Made by a program: the position numbers and the translations under genes
Notes under the pieces: model-generated
Database searches by the model: none
What the model was told of the DNA's origin: nothing
Seen by the model: the letters and a program-made list of their open reading frames with translations, nothing else
Shown: piece after piece, positions 35,021 to 42,951 of the stretch
How positions within the stretch are numbered: the first letter of the stretch is position 1
Layout of the letters: every line of letters starts with the position of its first letter
Assembly (NCBI GenBank): GCA_963789225.1
Contig: CAWBKD010000046.1
Span: forward strand, 682,001 to 746,000
Length of the DNA stretch: 64,000 nucleotides
DNA from: Palsa-504 sp963789225
GTDB taxonomy: Bacteria; Actinomycetota; Actinomycetes; Streptosporangiales; Streptosporangiaceae
Direction of reading: 5' to 3'

Positions 35021-36006
35021 CAGTTCCTCCAGGCGTGGCCGCCGTCGGCCCACACGTTGGTCGCGGCCATCTCGACGCTGGGCTCGGCGCCCGCCTTGGC
35101 CTCCTCGGTGGCGCGGTCCACCGCGTCCTTGGCGTTCTTGTCGATCGCGTCCAACCTCGCCTCGTCGACGCCGCGGCCGATGAGGACCTTACGGTAGGCG
35201 GGCAGGGGATCCCGGGCCAGCCACTCCCTGACCTCCTCGTCGGGCCGGTACTTGCCCGGGTCGGCGCGGGAGTGACCGCCGTGCCGGTAGGTGATCGCCT
35301 CGATCAGGCTCGGCCCGCCGCCGTCGCGCGCACGCCCGATCGCGGCCTGGGCCATCTCGTAGACCGCTTCGACGTCGTTGCCGTCGACCACCAACGGTTC
35401 GAGCCCGTAGGCGGAGGCGCGGTCGGCGGCGGGCCGGGGTACCGCGGTCACCGTCCCGATCGCCGTGTACTCCATGTACTGGTTGTTCTCGCAGATGAAG
35501 ACCACCGGCAGACGCCAGACCGCGGCCAGGTTGAGCGCCTCGTGGAAGGCGCCGATGTTGGTCGCACCGTCGCCCATGAAGCAGACCGTGACCTGCTTGG
35601 TGCCCCGGTACAGGGCCGACCAGGCCGAGCCGTTCGCGATGACGAGCTGGGCGCCAATGATCGCGTAGGCGCCGAGGATGCCGTGGGAGACGTCGAGCAG
35701 GTGCATCGAGCCGCCCTTGCCGTGCATGAGGCCGTTCTCGCGGCCGAGCAGTTCGGCCATCACCGGGGTCATCGGGGTGCCCCGGGCCAGCACGTGGTTG
35801 TGGCCCCGGTAGGTGGTGAACGTGTAGTCGTCGGCGTTCATCGCCTGCGAGACGCCGGCCGCGACCGCCTCCTGGCCGGTGCCGAGGTGCGTCGTCCCCT
35901 TGACCAGGTTCTGCAGGAACAGGTCGTGCGCGCGCTTCTCGAACAGCCGGAGTTCGATCATCTTCCGGTACATCTCGAGCGCGGTGGCTGTGGGTATTTC
36001 TTGCAC
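35020..36006 (-). CDS. 2-oxo-acid dehydrogenase E1 component, alpha subunit
   Basis: This 328-residue E1 alpha subunit has the ThDP-binding motif GDGATNIGAFHEALN and the phosphorylation-loop-like YRHGGHSRADPGKYR; the substrate region HGKGGSMHLLD is also typical. It pairs with the E1 beta subunit encoded downstream. The GTG at 36006 is preceded by aaaggg at good spacing. The unit lies between an M24-fold hydrolase gene and the lipoyl-domain gene, all in one direction with gaps of at most 42 bp. The substrate is probably a small 2-oxo acid or acetoin, which the sequence alone cannot resolve. Confidence 0.9.
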   Translation of the reverse strand: MQEIPTATALEMYRKMIELRLFEKRAHDLFLQNLVKGTTHLGTGQEAVAAGVSQAMNADDYTFTTYRGHNHVLARGTPMTPVMAELLGRENGLMHGKGGSMHLLDVSHGILGAYAIIGAQLVIANGSAWSALYRGTKQVTVCFMGDGATNIGAFHEALNLAAVWRLPVVFICENNQYMEYTAIGTVTAVPRPAADRASAYGLEPLVVDGNDVEAVYEMAQAAIGRARDGGGPSLIEAITYRHGGHSRADPGKYRPDEEVREWLARDPLPAYRKVLIGRGVDEARLDAIDKNAKDAVDRATEEAKAGAEPSVEMAATNVWADGGHAWRN

Positions 36007-36031
36007 GTGATCGCCCTTTGCCTCGGCTTCG

Positions 36032-37282
36032 TCAGTAGGGGTTCGTGACGTACAGGTCCTGGGCCGGGAACTTGGTCAGGATGTCGACCCCGCTCGGCCC
36101 GACCACCACCTCTTCCTCGATCCTGGCCGCCGAACGCCCGTCGGTGGCCGGGCAGTAGGTCTCCAGGGCGAAGACCATGCCTTCCTTGATCTCCAGCGGC
36201 GCGTCGAGCGAGGTGAGCCTGGAGATGATGGGGCGTTCGTGCAGGGCCAGCCCGAGCCCGTGCCCGAACTCCAGGCCGAAGGCGGTCTTCTCGTCGGCCA
36301 GCCCGATCTCCTGCGCCTGCGGCCACAGCCGCGCCACCTGGTCGGTGGACACACCGGGCTTGATGATGTCGATGGCGACGTCGATCCACTCGCGGGCCCG
36401 CTTGTACGCGTCCTTCTGCGACTCGGTGGCCCAGCCGACCGCGAAGCAGCGGTAATAGCAGGTCCTGTAGCCGTTGTAGGAGTGCATGATGTCGAAGAAG
36501 GCCTGCTCGCCGGGCCGGATCATGCGGTCGGAGAAGTTGTGCGGGTGCGGGTTGCACCGCTCGCCGGATACCGCGTTAATGCTTTCCACATCGTCGGAGC
36601 CCATTTCGTACAGGCGCTTGTTGGCTAGGGCGACGATCTCGTTCTCCCTTATGCCGGGCTTCAGGGCGGCGGCGATGTCCTGGTAGGTGCCGTCGACCAT
36701 GCTCGCCGCGGTGGCCAGCAGCGTGACCTCGTCCCTGGACTTGATCTCCCGTGCGTCCAGCATGACCTGCTGGCCGTCCCTGACGTCTATGTGCTGTCGC
36801 TGCAGCTCGAAGAACGTGGGGACCTCGGCCCAGTCCAGGCCGACCGGTTCGCCCGCCACGCCGGCGTCGCGCAGCCGCTCGGAGATCTCGGCCACCTGCT
36901 TTGCGGTCAGGCCCGAGGCGGGCGGGGCGGCACCGCGCATCGTGGTGTAGGACGCGATGCAGTTCTCCGGCTTCAGCCAGGGGCAGTACATCCGGTGGTG
37001 CACCGCGGCCGAGCCGAAGTCCCACAGCACCAGCTCGCCGGTGCGCGTGTACAGCGCGTAGCGGCACAGCTTGTCTCTGGTCCACTCGCCGATCGCGACG
37101 CCGGTCAGGTACCTGATGTTGTTGTTGTCGAACACCAGCAGCGCGCCCAGGCCGGCCGCCTCCATGGCGGCCATAGCGCGTTCGAGGCGGTGGCGTCGCA
37201 GCCGGGCGAAGTCCACCCTCTCCTCGAAGTCCACGTTCATCCGCCCGGGCGCGGGGGCGATGGGAAGCGACGGTATGGCCAT
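36032..37282 (-). CDS. M24 family (creatinase/prolidase fold) hydrolase
   Basis: This is a 416-residue pita-bread-fold protein with a creatinase-type N-terminal domain and an M24 catalytic domain. His in GHGLGLALHERP, Glu in MVFALETY and Glu in ARIEEEVVV match the family's active-site positions. The first metal-binding segment reads FDIMHSYNGYRTCYYRCF: the first Asp is present but the usual second Asp (as in GYxxDxTR) is replaced by Cys. Metal-independent members such as creatinase show similar losses, so this may hydrolyse a non-peptide C-N bond. The ATG at 37282 has GAGGAG seven bases upstream; a longer reading lacks a site. It is first in its operon. Confidence 0.85.
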   Translation of the reverse strand: MAIPSLPIAPAPGRMNVDFEERVDFARLRRHRLERAMAAMEAAGLGALLVFDNNNIRYLTGVAIGEWTRDKLCRYALYTRTGELVLWDFGSAAVHHRMYCPWLKPENCIASYTTMRGAAPPASGLTAKQVAEISERLRDAGVAGEPVGLDWAEVPTFFELQRQHIDVRDGQQVMLDAREIKSRDEVTLLATAASMVDGTYQDIAAALKPGIRENEIVALANKRLYEMGSDDVESINAVSGERCNPHPHNFSDRMIRPGEQAFFDIMHSYNGYRTCYYRCFAVGWATESQKDAYKRAREWIDVAIDIIKPGVSTDQVARLWPQAQEIGLADEKTAFGLEFGHGLGLALHERPIISRLTSLDAPLEIKEGMVFALETYCPATDGRSAARIEEEVVVGPSGVDILTKFPAQDLYVTNPY

Positions 37283-37308
37283 GGCAGCTCCTCTGTTCGT
37301 CCTCACCA

Positions 37309-37367
37309 TCCAATGCCGTGTGCAGTGAGACTGTCAAGCTGGCCCGAGAGAACGTGCAGTGTACATT
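37309..37367. promoter_or_regulatory. Divergent promoter region with 8-bp direct repeats
   Basis: On the minus strand, TTGACA (37332-37337) could be the -35 of the M24 operon, with a weak -10 about 17-18 bp away (ATTGGA/TTGGAT). GTGCAGTG at 37320-37327 lies in that spacer. A second GTGCAGTG at 37354-37361 directly precedes TACATT (37362-37367), a plausible -10 for the regulator gene on the plus strand. The paired repeats are candidate binding sites for the XRE-cupin protein. Confidence 0.45.
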
Positions 37368-37386
37368 GACACCATGGTGCGACGGC

Positions 37387-38022
37387 ATGCCGAGTGACTT
37401 CGATCCCGGCACCGGGCTCGGTCCCAGGCTGCGCCAGGCCCGCGAGGAACGCCGGCTGTCCGCGCGCGAGCTGGCCCGCAGGATCGGGTGTTCGGCCAGC
37501 CTCATCTCGCAGATAGAGCGGGGGGTCTCCGTCCCTTCCGTGGGCGTGCTGTACTCGCTGGCGACCGAGCTGGGCAGCTCGCTTGACCACCTGCTGTTCG
37601 GCTCGGACCAGGCCCAGCGCCCTGACCAGCACCCGTCGGCGGCGGCCTCTAGCGCGCCGGCCACAGACCCGTCGGGTATCGTGCAGCGCGCCGGAGGCCG
37701 GAAGATCATCGACCTGGCCAGCGGGGTGCGCTGGGAGCGGCTCACTCCCGGTACCGACGCCATGACCGACTTCCTCGCGGTGGTCTACTCCCCCGGCGGC
37801 CATTCCACCGACGAGCGCCGTCCGCTGCGGCACGACGGGCGCGAGTACGGCCTGATCATCAGCGGCACGCTGCAAGCCAACGTCGGTTTCGAGAGCTACG
37901 AGCTCGGCCCGGGCGACTCGATCGCCTTCGATTCCGCCACGCCGCACGAGTACCTGAACAAGACCGGCGAGCCCGTGCACGCCATCTGGGTCGTCGTCCA
38001 CACCGAGCCAGGCCGCGCGTGA
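37387..38022 (+). CDS. XRE-cupin transcriptional regulator
   Basis: This 211-residue regulator has an N-terminal Cro/C1-type HTH (LGPRLRQAREERRLSARELA, then GCSASLISQIERGVSVPSVG) and a C-terminal cupin domain (YGLIISGTLQANVGFESYEL, then FDSATPHEYLNKTGEPVHA) that should bind the inducer. The ATG at 37387 is preferred because the domain starts soon after; there is no ribosome binding site, and a 7-codon frame (37374-37397) overlaps the start. It faces the M24/E1/ALDH operon across 104 bp and probably controls it, as XRE-cupin proteins usually do for adjacent catabolic genes. Confidence 0.88.
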   Translation: MPSDFDPGTGLGPRLRQAREERRLSARELARRIGCSASLISQIERGVSVPSVGVLYSLATELGSSLDHLLFGSDQAQRPDQHPSAAASSAPATDPSGIVQRAGGRKIIDLASGVRWERLTPGTDAMTDFLAVVYSPGGHSTDERRPLRHDGREYGLIISGTLQANVGFESYELGPGDSIAFDSATPHEYLNKTGEPVHAIWVVVHTEPGRA

Positions 38023-38050
38023 GGCGGGTTCACCGGATCTGGCCGCCAGG

Positions 38051-40066
38051 TTACGGGTAGCTCGTCAGGTCCACCGGCTCTACCGTGCCTGGGTTGGTCG
38101 AGGTGCACGGGCCGCCAGCACCGTTGATGAGCGACTTATCGCCTCCGGAGCCTCCGATCCATACGCAGAAGATGTTGTGGAACTGCACACCAGAGGTGTC
38201 GGGAGACTGGAAGGCCTCGTTGTCGAAAAGTGTGGCCGTGGTGTCGATGAAGCTGACGTAGCTGCCCATGCCGTAGCCCTGGAACGTGGTGACGTTGGGG
38301 GCGACCAGGAAGGCGGGGTAACCGTCCTGGGTCGGGCTGGCCATCCAGGCCGACTGGCTGGGCGGGTCGTAGGGCAGCTCGTTCTGGAAGAAGATGTCCG
38401 TGCCGCCCTGGCCGTTCCAGGTCACCTCGTCCTGCTGGTAGTGCTCCACGGCTAGGCCGTAGGCGGTTACGTCGTCTCCGGTCACGACCACGCCGGTGTC
38501 GGCCTTGTTGTCGGTCCAGCCCACGTCGTTGCCGTGGTCGGCGCGCCAGGCCCAGACGTCGTCGATGATCGAGTTCGAGGCGTTATCGAGGAGGCTCACG
38601 GTCGCGGAGACGGGCGTGGTCGCCGCGCCGCCGATGCGGAAGAAGACATCCTGGATCAGGTCCGGGTTGCCAGCGGAGCCGGACCCGAACCCGAACCCGG
38701 AGAAGGGAGACCCGACCGACAGCAGGACCCGGGAGTTGACCGGGCCGGCGTCGATGATGAGGCCAGACAGCTTTACTCCGGTGCTTGAGTCGACGACCAT
38801 GGCGGCGTTGCCGTGCTGCGGGACCAGGGTGGCAAAGCCCAGGCCCAGCACGACGGTGTGGGCATAGGGGACCACGATGGGCTGGTCAAGGTCGTAGACG
38901 CCGGGGGTGAAGATGAGGTCCTGGCCGAAGGCCAGCGCCAGGTTGATGGCGAAGACCGATGTGCTCGGGGTGGCCACGAAAAACTCCGAGACGGGAATCG
39001 AGGTGCCGGCTTCGGTACCGCTGGCCCAGGACGGACCTGACGAATCGTGCTGGACGGCGGGAACGAACACCCGGTAATTGCCATGGGCGTCGGTGTAGAG
39101 GAACGGCTCCTCCTCGGTCACCGGGCTGGCCGACAGCACCGTGTTCTGCTCGCACTGCCCGGTGAAGACCGGTGACGGCGCGCCCTGGACGCCGGAGTAG
39201 ACCATGTTCCACAGGCCGTTCGGGCAGCCGTTTGCCCCGCCTATCTCGGAGTTGCGGACCATGTACTGCTGGTTGCCGTCGAAGTCGAGGTTGCCGCTGA
39301 CCTTGCTGTCGGCGATGAAGCCGCCGCTGGCGTAGTTGTCGGCCGCGCAGTAGTCCTGGAAGACGACGCTGCCGTTGATGATGGCCCGCCTGATCGGGTC
39401 GGCCTGGGATGCCGACCAGCTCTCCTCGCTGTTGGCGCAGCCGGCCCCGTAGGCATCTACGACCGGCGGCGCGTAGGCCGGCGCGGAACTCGGCAGGTCC
39501 ACGTTGAGGGTCAGGTTGGACAGTGACCGCCAGAAATTATCGTCGGAGTTGCAGTCGGAGGTCCCGGCGGTGCACAGGTTGTTGAACACGTCGATGGCGC
39601 CGTCGATGACGGTGTCCTGCGGCATGGCGCCCAGGCCCGCAACCTCGGTGTAGTAGCCGACCTGGAACACCAGCGGATCACTGGCCGACCCGTAAGTGCC
39701 CGGCTGGAAGAAGATCGTGTACCGCTGGCTATCGAACTGGCTGGCCACCGGGACCTGCTGGATGGCGATGGCGTTGAGGTCGCCCTGGATGGTCGCCTGG
39801 CTCATGGTGGTGTTGAAGACGCAGACGTCAGGGCCGAAGGCGGCGACGTTCGCCCCGGGGCAGATCGACGCAGGATCCTGCGCGGTCACGACCCCGGCCG
39901 CCGCGCCGGACGGTACCGCGGCGAGCCAGGCGCCGGCGACCAGCGCCGCCGCGGCGAACGTGGCCACGCCGGGCCGCCAGCGGCGGACATGGCCCCTGGC
40001 GATCGTGTTCACGGCGCTCCCCGCCGGTGGACGCGGGCCGGATCCAGACGGACGAGCTTCACGCAT
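38051..40066 (-). CDS. Secreted beta-helix-type protein (GH55/pectate-lyase-like), full copy
   Basis: This is a 671-residue exported protein. A basic N-terminus and hydrophobic stretch ending SGAAAG (about residues 35-58) form a signal peptide. The mature part contains repeated strands of a double beta-helix layout, with FFQPGTYGS, TPGVYDLDQPIVVPYA, RIGGAATTPVSATVSLLDNA and WAWRADHGNDVGW. Databases often call relatives 'adenylyl cyclase', but no cyclase domain is visible; a polysaccharide-binding or -cleaving role is more likely. The ATG at 40066 has GAGGGAG upstream; the longer reading to 40207 lacks a site and its extra part is not a signal peptide. A truncated duplicate lies at 40913. Confidence 0.75.
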   Translation of the reverse strand: MREARPSGSGPRPPAGSAVNTIARGHVRRWRPGVATFAAAALVAGAWLAAVPSGAAAGVVTAQDPASICPGANVAAFGPDVCVFNTTMSQATIQGDLNAIAIQQVPVASQFDSQRYTIFFQPGTYGSASDPLVFQVGYYTEVAGLGAMPQDTVIDGAIDVFNNLCTAGTSDCNSDDNFWRSLSNLTLNVDLPSSAPAYAPPVVDAYGAGCANSEESWSASQADPIRRAIINGSVVFQDYCAADNYASGGFIADSKVSGNLDFDGNQQYMVRNSEIGGANGCPNGLWNMVYSGVQGAPSPVFTGQCEQNTVLSASPVTEEEPFLYTDAHGNYRVFVPAVQHDSSGPSWASGTEAGTSIPVSEFFVATPSTSVFAINLALAFGQDLIFTPGVYDLDQPIVVPYAHTVVLGLGFATLVPQHGNAAMVVDSSTGVKLSGLIIDAGPVNSRVLLSVGSPFSGFGFGSGSAGNPDLIQDVFFRIGGAATTPVSATVSLLDNASNSIIDDVWAWRADHGNDVGWTDNKADTGVVVTGDDVTAYGLAVEHYQQDEVTWNGQGGTDIFFQNELPYDPPSQSAWMASPTQDGYPAFLVAPNVTTFQGYGMGSYVSFIDTTATLFDNEAFQSPDTSGVQFHNIFCVWIGGSGGDKSLINGAGGPCTSTNPGTVEPVDLTSYP

Positions 40067-40254
40067 GACGGCTCCCTCGTTATCCAGCCCTATGGGCCTG
40101 CTTGTCCGGTTTCCATGGCCTGAGCGTGACGGGAAGCAGCCTGGATGACCTTGCGGACCATCGAGGAGAATATCGCTGCGCAGCCCGCGATTTGGTGCTA
40201 TTGCCAAGTTTTGGGCGAGATGGGCAGGAATTGCACGAGGTCATAACCCGGCGG

Positions 40255-40335
40255 GTGCGGTTGTCAATGCGCCACCGGCATCATCGGCGTCAAGAATCTG
40301 TAACGAATACGTCGACAATTGTTCACGGCCGACGT
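40255..40335 (-). promoter_or_regulatory. Upstream block shared with the duplicated gene
   Basis: About 75 bp here (including caatgcgccaccggcatcat, GTCAAGAATC and GTCGACAATTGTTCACGGC) align with 42738-42815 upstream of the second copy (taatgcgccataaacatcat, GTCAAAAATC, GTCGACAATTTTTCATGGC). On the minus strand both contain TTGACG. Conservation outside the coding region suggests a shared promoter or operator. The remainder of 40067-40398 shows no gene. Confidence 0.6.
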
Positions 40336-40398
40336 CTGCCCGCCGCCCAGGAAGCGCGATTGTTCGTCACATCGCCGGCCAGCCCCGTCAAGTTCACC

Positions 40399-40430
40399 TT
40401 GACTAGCCATTGCGTCAGGGTTACCCTGAC
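40399..40430 (+). promoter_or_regulatory. Leaderless promoter with perfect operator dyad
   Basis: A -35 TTGACT (40399-40404) and a -10 TACCCT (40422-40427) are separated by exactly 17 bp. The dyad GTCAGGG-TTA-CCCTGAC (40414-40430) covers the -10. The start codon ATG at 40434 lies seven bases after the -10, so the transcript should begin at or next to the ATG and carry no leader. Confidence 0.75.
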
Positions 40431-40433
40431 GAC

Positions 40434-40811
40434 ATGACCGATTCGCGGGCTCTCGCGCCGGGTGCCGCCCGGCTGGACATCTTGTGCTGCTCGTTCTGCA
40501 GCAAGGACAAGGACGCCGTCGCCAAGCTCGTGGCCGGCCCAGGCGTCTACATCTGCAATGAATGCGTCGAACTATGCAACCTGGTCATCGCCGAGAAGTC
40601 CACGCCGCAGTTCGGCGCCTGGAACGAACGACCGGACGACGAGTTGCTCGTCGGCCTGGCCAAGGTTCAGGCCGTGGTGTCCCAGGCCGACGCGGCCGTC
40701 CACGACTACGTGGATGTCCTGCGCAGCCGGGGCATCAGCTGGACCCGGATCGGAGCGGCGCTCGGCGTGTCCAAGCAGGCAGCGTGGGAGCGGTTCTCCG
40801 GGGAAGACTGA
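40434..40811 (+). CDS. ClpX-type zinc finger/HTH small regulator
   Basis: This 125-residue protein joins an N-terminal ClpX C4-type zinc finger (CSFC at about residues 18-21, then CNECVELC) to a C-terminal helix-turn-helix (SWTRIGAALGVSKQAAWERF). There is no AAA+ ATPase domain, so it is not ClpX. It likely binds DNA through the HTH and dimerises, or senses a partner, through the zinc finger. It is probably leaderless and autoregulated through the dyad overlapping its -10 box. It lies between the two beta-helix genes, on the opposite strand, and could control them. That link is inferred from position only. Confidence 0.82.
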   Translation: MTDSRALAPGAARLDILCCSFCSKDKDAVAKLVAGPGVYICNECVELCNLVIAEKSTPQFGAWNERPDDELLVGLAKVQAVVSQADAAVHDYVDVLRSRGISWTRIGAALGVSKQAAWERFSGED

Positions 40812-40868
40812 ACGCCCGGCGCGGGGTGCCCGTGACGGCTGGCCGGGCGCGGGTGCCTTGGGTAACGT

Positions 40869-40904
40869 GGTCGGCTCCCCGGCCCGGGAGCCGGGGAGCC
40901 GACC
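40869..40904. terminator. Strong bidirectional terminator
   Basis: A perfect 15-bp stem (40869-40883 and 40890-40904, arms beginning GGTCGGCTCCCC) with a 6-nt loop is followed by TTATT. It lies between the convergent zinc-finger gene and the truncated beta-helix gene and can serve both. Confidence 0.85.
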
Positions 40905-40912
40905 TTATTCGA

Positions 40913-42655
40913 TCAGGGATAGGTAACCACGTCGCTGGGGCCGGGATTAGCGGAGTCCACGGCGGCGCCGGTGCCGTTGATGACCGAGTTGATGCCGCCC
41001 GAGCCGTTCAGGAACTGGGTGAACACGTCGTGGAATTGCACGTTCGGCGTGTCGGGAGCCTGGAAGGCCATCGCGGCGAAGATGGCCACGCCCTGGTTGA
41101 AGAACGAATAGCTGCCCAGGCCGTACCCCTGGAACGAGGTGACGTTGGGCGTGATGAGGAAGGCGGGGTAGCCGTCCTGGGTCGGGCTGGCCATCCAGGC
41201 CGACTGGCTGGGCGGGTCGTAGGGCATCTCGTTCTGGAAGAAGATGTCCGTGCCGCGCTGGCCGCTCCAGATCACCTCGTCCTTCTGGTAGTGCTCGACG
41301 GCCAGGCCGTAGGCGGTGACGTCGTTCCCGGTGACGACGACGCCGGTGTCGGCCGTGTTGAGGGTCCAGCCCACCGCGTTCCCGTGGTCGGCGCGCCAGG
41401 CCCAGACGTCATCGATGATCGAGTTCCCCGCGTTGTCCAGGAGGCTGACCGTCGCGCTCACGGGCGTGGTCTCGGCGCCCCCGATGCGGAAGAAGACGTC
41501 CTGGATCAGGTCGGGGTCGCGGGCCGAGCTCGGCCCGGGAGTACCGACCGAGAGCAGCACCGGCGAGTTGACCGGGCCGGCGTCGATGATGAGCCCGGAC
41601 AGCTTCACCCCCTGGTTCCGCACGACGATCAGGGCGGCGTTGCCGTTCTGCGGGACCAGGGTGGCCAGGCCCAGGCCCAGCACGACGGTGTCGGGGTGGG
41701 GAACCACGATCGGCTGGTCAAGGTCGTAGACGCCGGGCGTGAGGATGAGGTTCTGGCCCCGGGCCATCGCCGCCGTCATGGCCGACGCGGGCATGCTCGG
41801 GTTGGCGATGAAGAAGCTCGACAGCGGCAGGGACGTGCCCGCTTCGCTACCGCTGGCCCAGGACGGGCCGGACGAGTTGTCTTGGACGGCCGGGACGAAC
41901 ACGTGGTAGTTGCCCTGCGCGTCGGTGTAGAGGAACGGCTCCTCTTCCGTCACCGGGCTCGCCGACAGGACCGTGTTCTGGTCGCACTGACCGCCGAAGA
42001 CCGCCGCAGGCGCGCCCTCGACCCCGGAGAAGACCCAGTTCCACAGGCCCTGGCCGTCGGGGGCGCAACCATTCGTTCCGCCTATCTCGGAGTTGCGGAC
42101 CAGGTACTGCTGGTTGCCGTAGAAGTTGAGGTCACCGCTGATTTGGCTGTCGGCGATGAAGCCGCCGCTGGCGAAGTTGTTCGTCGAGCAGTAGTCCTGG
42201 AAGACGACGCTGCCGTTGATGATGGCGCGCCTGATCGGGTCGGCCTGGGACACCGACCACATCTCGGCGGAGTTGTCACAGCCGGCGCCATAGGGGTCCA
42301 CGGTCGGCGGCGCGTAGGCCGGCGCTGAGCTCGGGAGGTCCACGTTGAGGGTCAGGTTGGACAGCGAACGCCAGAAATTGTCGTCGGAGCTGCAGTTGGT
42401 CCCGCCGGTGCACAGGTTGTTGAACACGTCGATGGCGCCGTCGATGACCGTGTCCTGTGGCATGGCGCCCAGGCCCGCGACCTCGGTGTAGTAGCCGACC
42501 TGGAACACCAGGGGATCACCGGCCGAACCGTATGTGCCCGGCTGGAAGAAGATCGCGTACCGCTGGCTGTCGAACTGGCTGGTCACCGGGACCTGCTGGG
42601 TGGAGATGGCGTTGAGGTCGCTCTGGATTGGCTTCCTCCTAATCCGGCCCCCCAT
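40913..42655 (-). CDS. Beta-helix-type protein, duplicate lacking the signal peptide
   Basis: This is a 580-residue paralogue of the protein encoded at 38051. From IQSDLNAIS onward most residues match the full copy by eye, including FFQPGTYGSAGDPLVFQVG and TPGVYDLDQPIVVPHPD. The first about 92 residues of the full copy, including the signal peptide, are missing and replaced by MGGRIRRKP, encoded by unrelated sequence. The product would stay in the cytoplasm, so the gene is probably a decayed duplicate despite its open frame. The upstream block shared with copy 1 is kept, which points to an internal deletion after duplication. Confidence 0.75.
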   Translation of the reverse strand: MGGRIRRKPIQSDLNAISTQQVPVTSQFDSQRYAIFFQPGTYGSAGDPLVFQVGYYTEVAGLGAMPQDTVIDGAIDVFNNLCTGGTNCSSDDNFWRSLSNLTLNVDLPSSAPAYAPPTVDPYGAGCDNSAEMWSVSQADPIRRAIINGSVVFQDYCSTNNFASGGFIADSQISGDLNFYGNQQYLVRNSEIGGTNGCAPDGQGLWNWVFSGVEGAPAAVFGGQCDQNTVLSASPVTEEEPFLYTDAQGNYHVFVPAVQDNSSGPSWASGSEAGTSLPLSSFFIANPSMPASAMTAAMARGQNLILTPGVYDLDQPIVVPHPDTVVLGLGLATLVPQNGNAALIVVRNQGVKLSGLIIDAGPVNSPVLLSVGTPGPSSARDPDLIQDVFFRIGGAETTPVSATVSLLDNAGNSIIDDVWAWRADHGNAVGWTLNTADTGVVVTGNDVTAYGLAVEHYQKDEVIWSGQRGTDIFFQNEMPYDPPSQSAWMASPTQDGYPAFLITPNVTSFQGYGLGSYSFFNQGVAIFAAMAFQAPDTPNVQFHDVFTQFLNGSGGINSVINGTGAAVDSANPGPSDVVTYP

Positions 42656-42951
42656 GGGTACATGCGGCTATAGCGGCCCTTTCATGATCACTTTGCGCTA
42701 GATTTCCTGGAATGGCGCGGCTCTTAACCTAGCTGCGCGGTTATTAATGCGCCATAAACATCATTGCGGCGCCGTCAAAAATCCGTTAACAGACATGTCG
42801 ACAATTTTTCATGGCTTACATTGCGCTGGTAGGAGGCATACGCGCGGCATATACGGAAGACGCGGCATGATGCGCTAAGGAGTAATCCAATACCATTGCC
42901 AAAAGCGCCCGTGGGGCGTGTGACAACTCTAGGGGCGAGTGGTGATGACGG
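42656..42951. other. Intergenic region with duplicated upstream block
   Basis: The stretch 42738-42815 is the second copy of the conserved upstream block described at 40255. The rest is AT-richer than average and shows no open frame with a ribosome binding site. Promoters for the truncated beta-helix gene should lie here. Confidence 0.5.

Noticed and set aside
36032..37282. DMSP lyase DddP or ectoine hydrolase as a firm name
   Set aside because: Only the fold and part of the active site agree; the distinguishing segments do not clearly match either.
40562..42328. 588-codon frame running from the zinc-finger gene over the terminator and opposite the truncated beta-helix gene
   Set aside because: Overlaps a real gene in another frame, crosses a strong terminator and is antisense to conserved coding sequence.
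38051..42655. Adenylyl cyclase label for the beta-helix proteins
   Set aside because: No cyclase catalytic domain is visible; the pattern is that of repeated beta-strand proteins.
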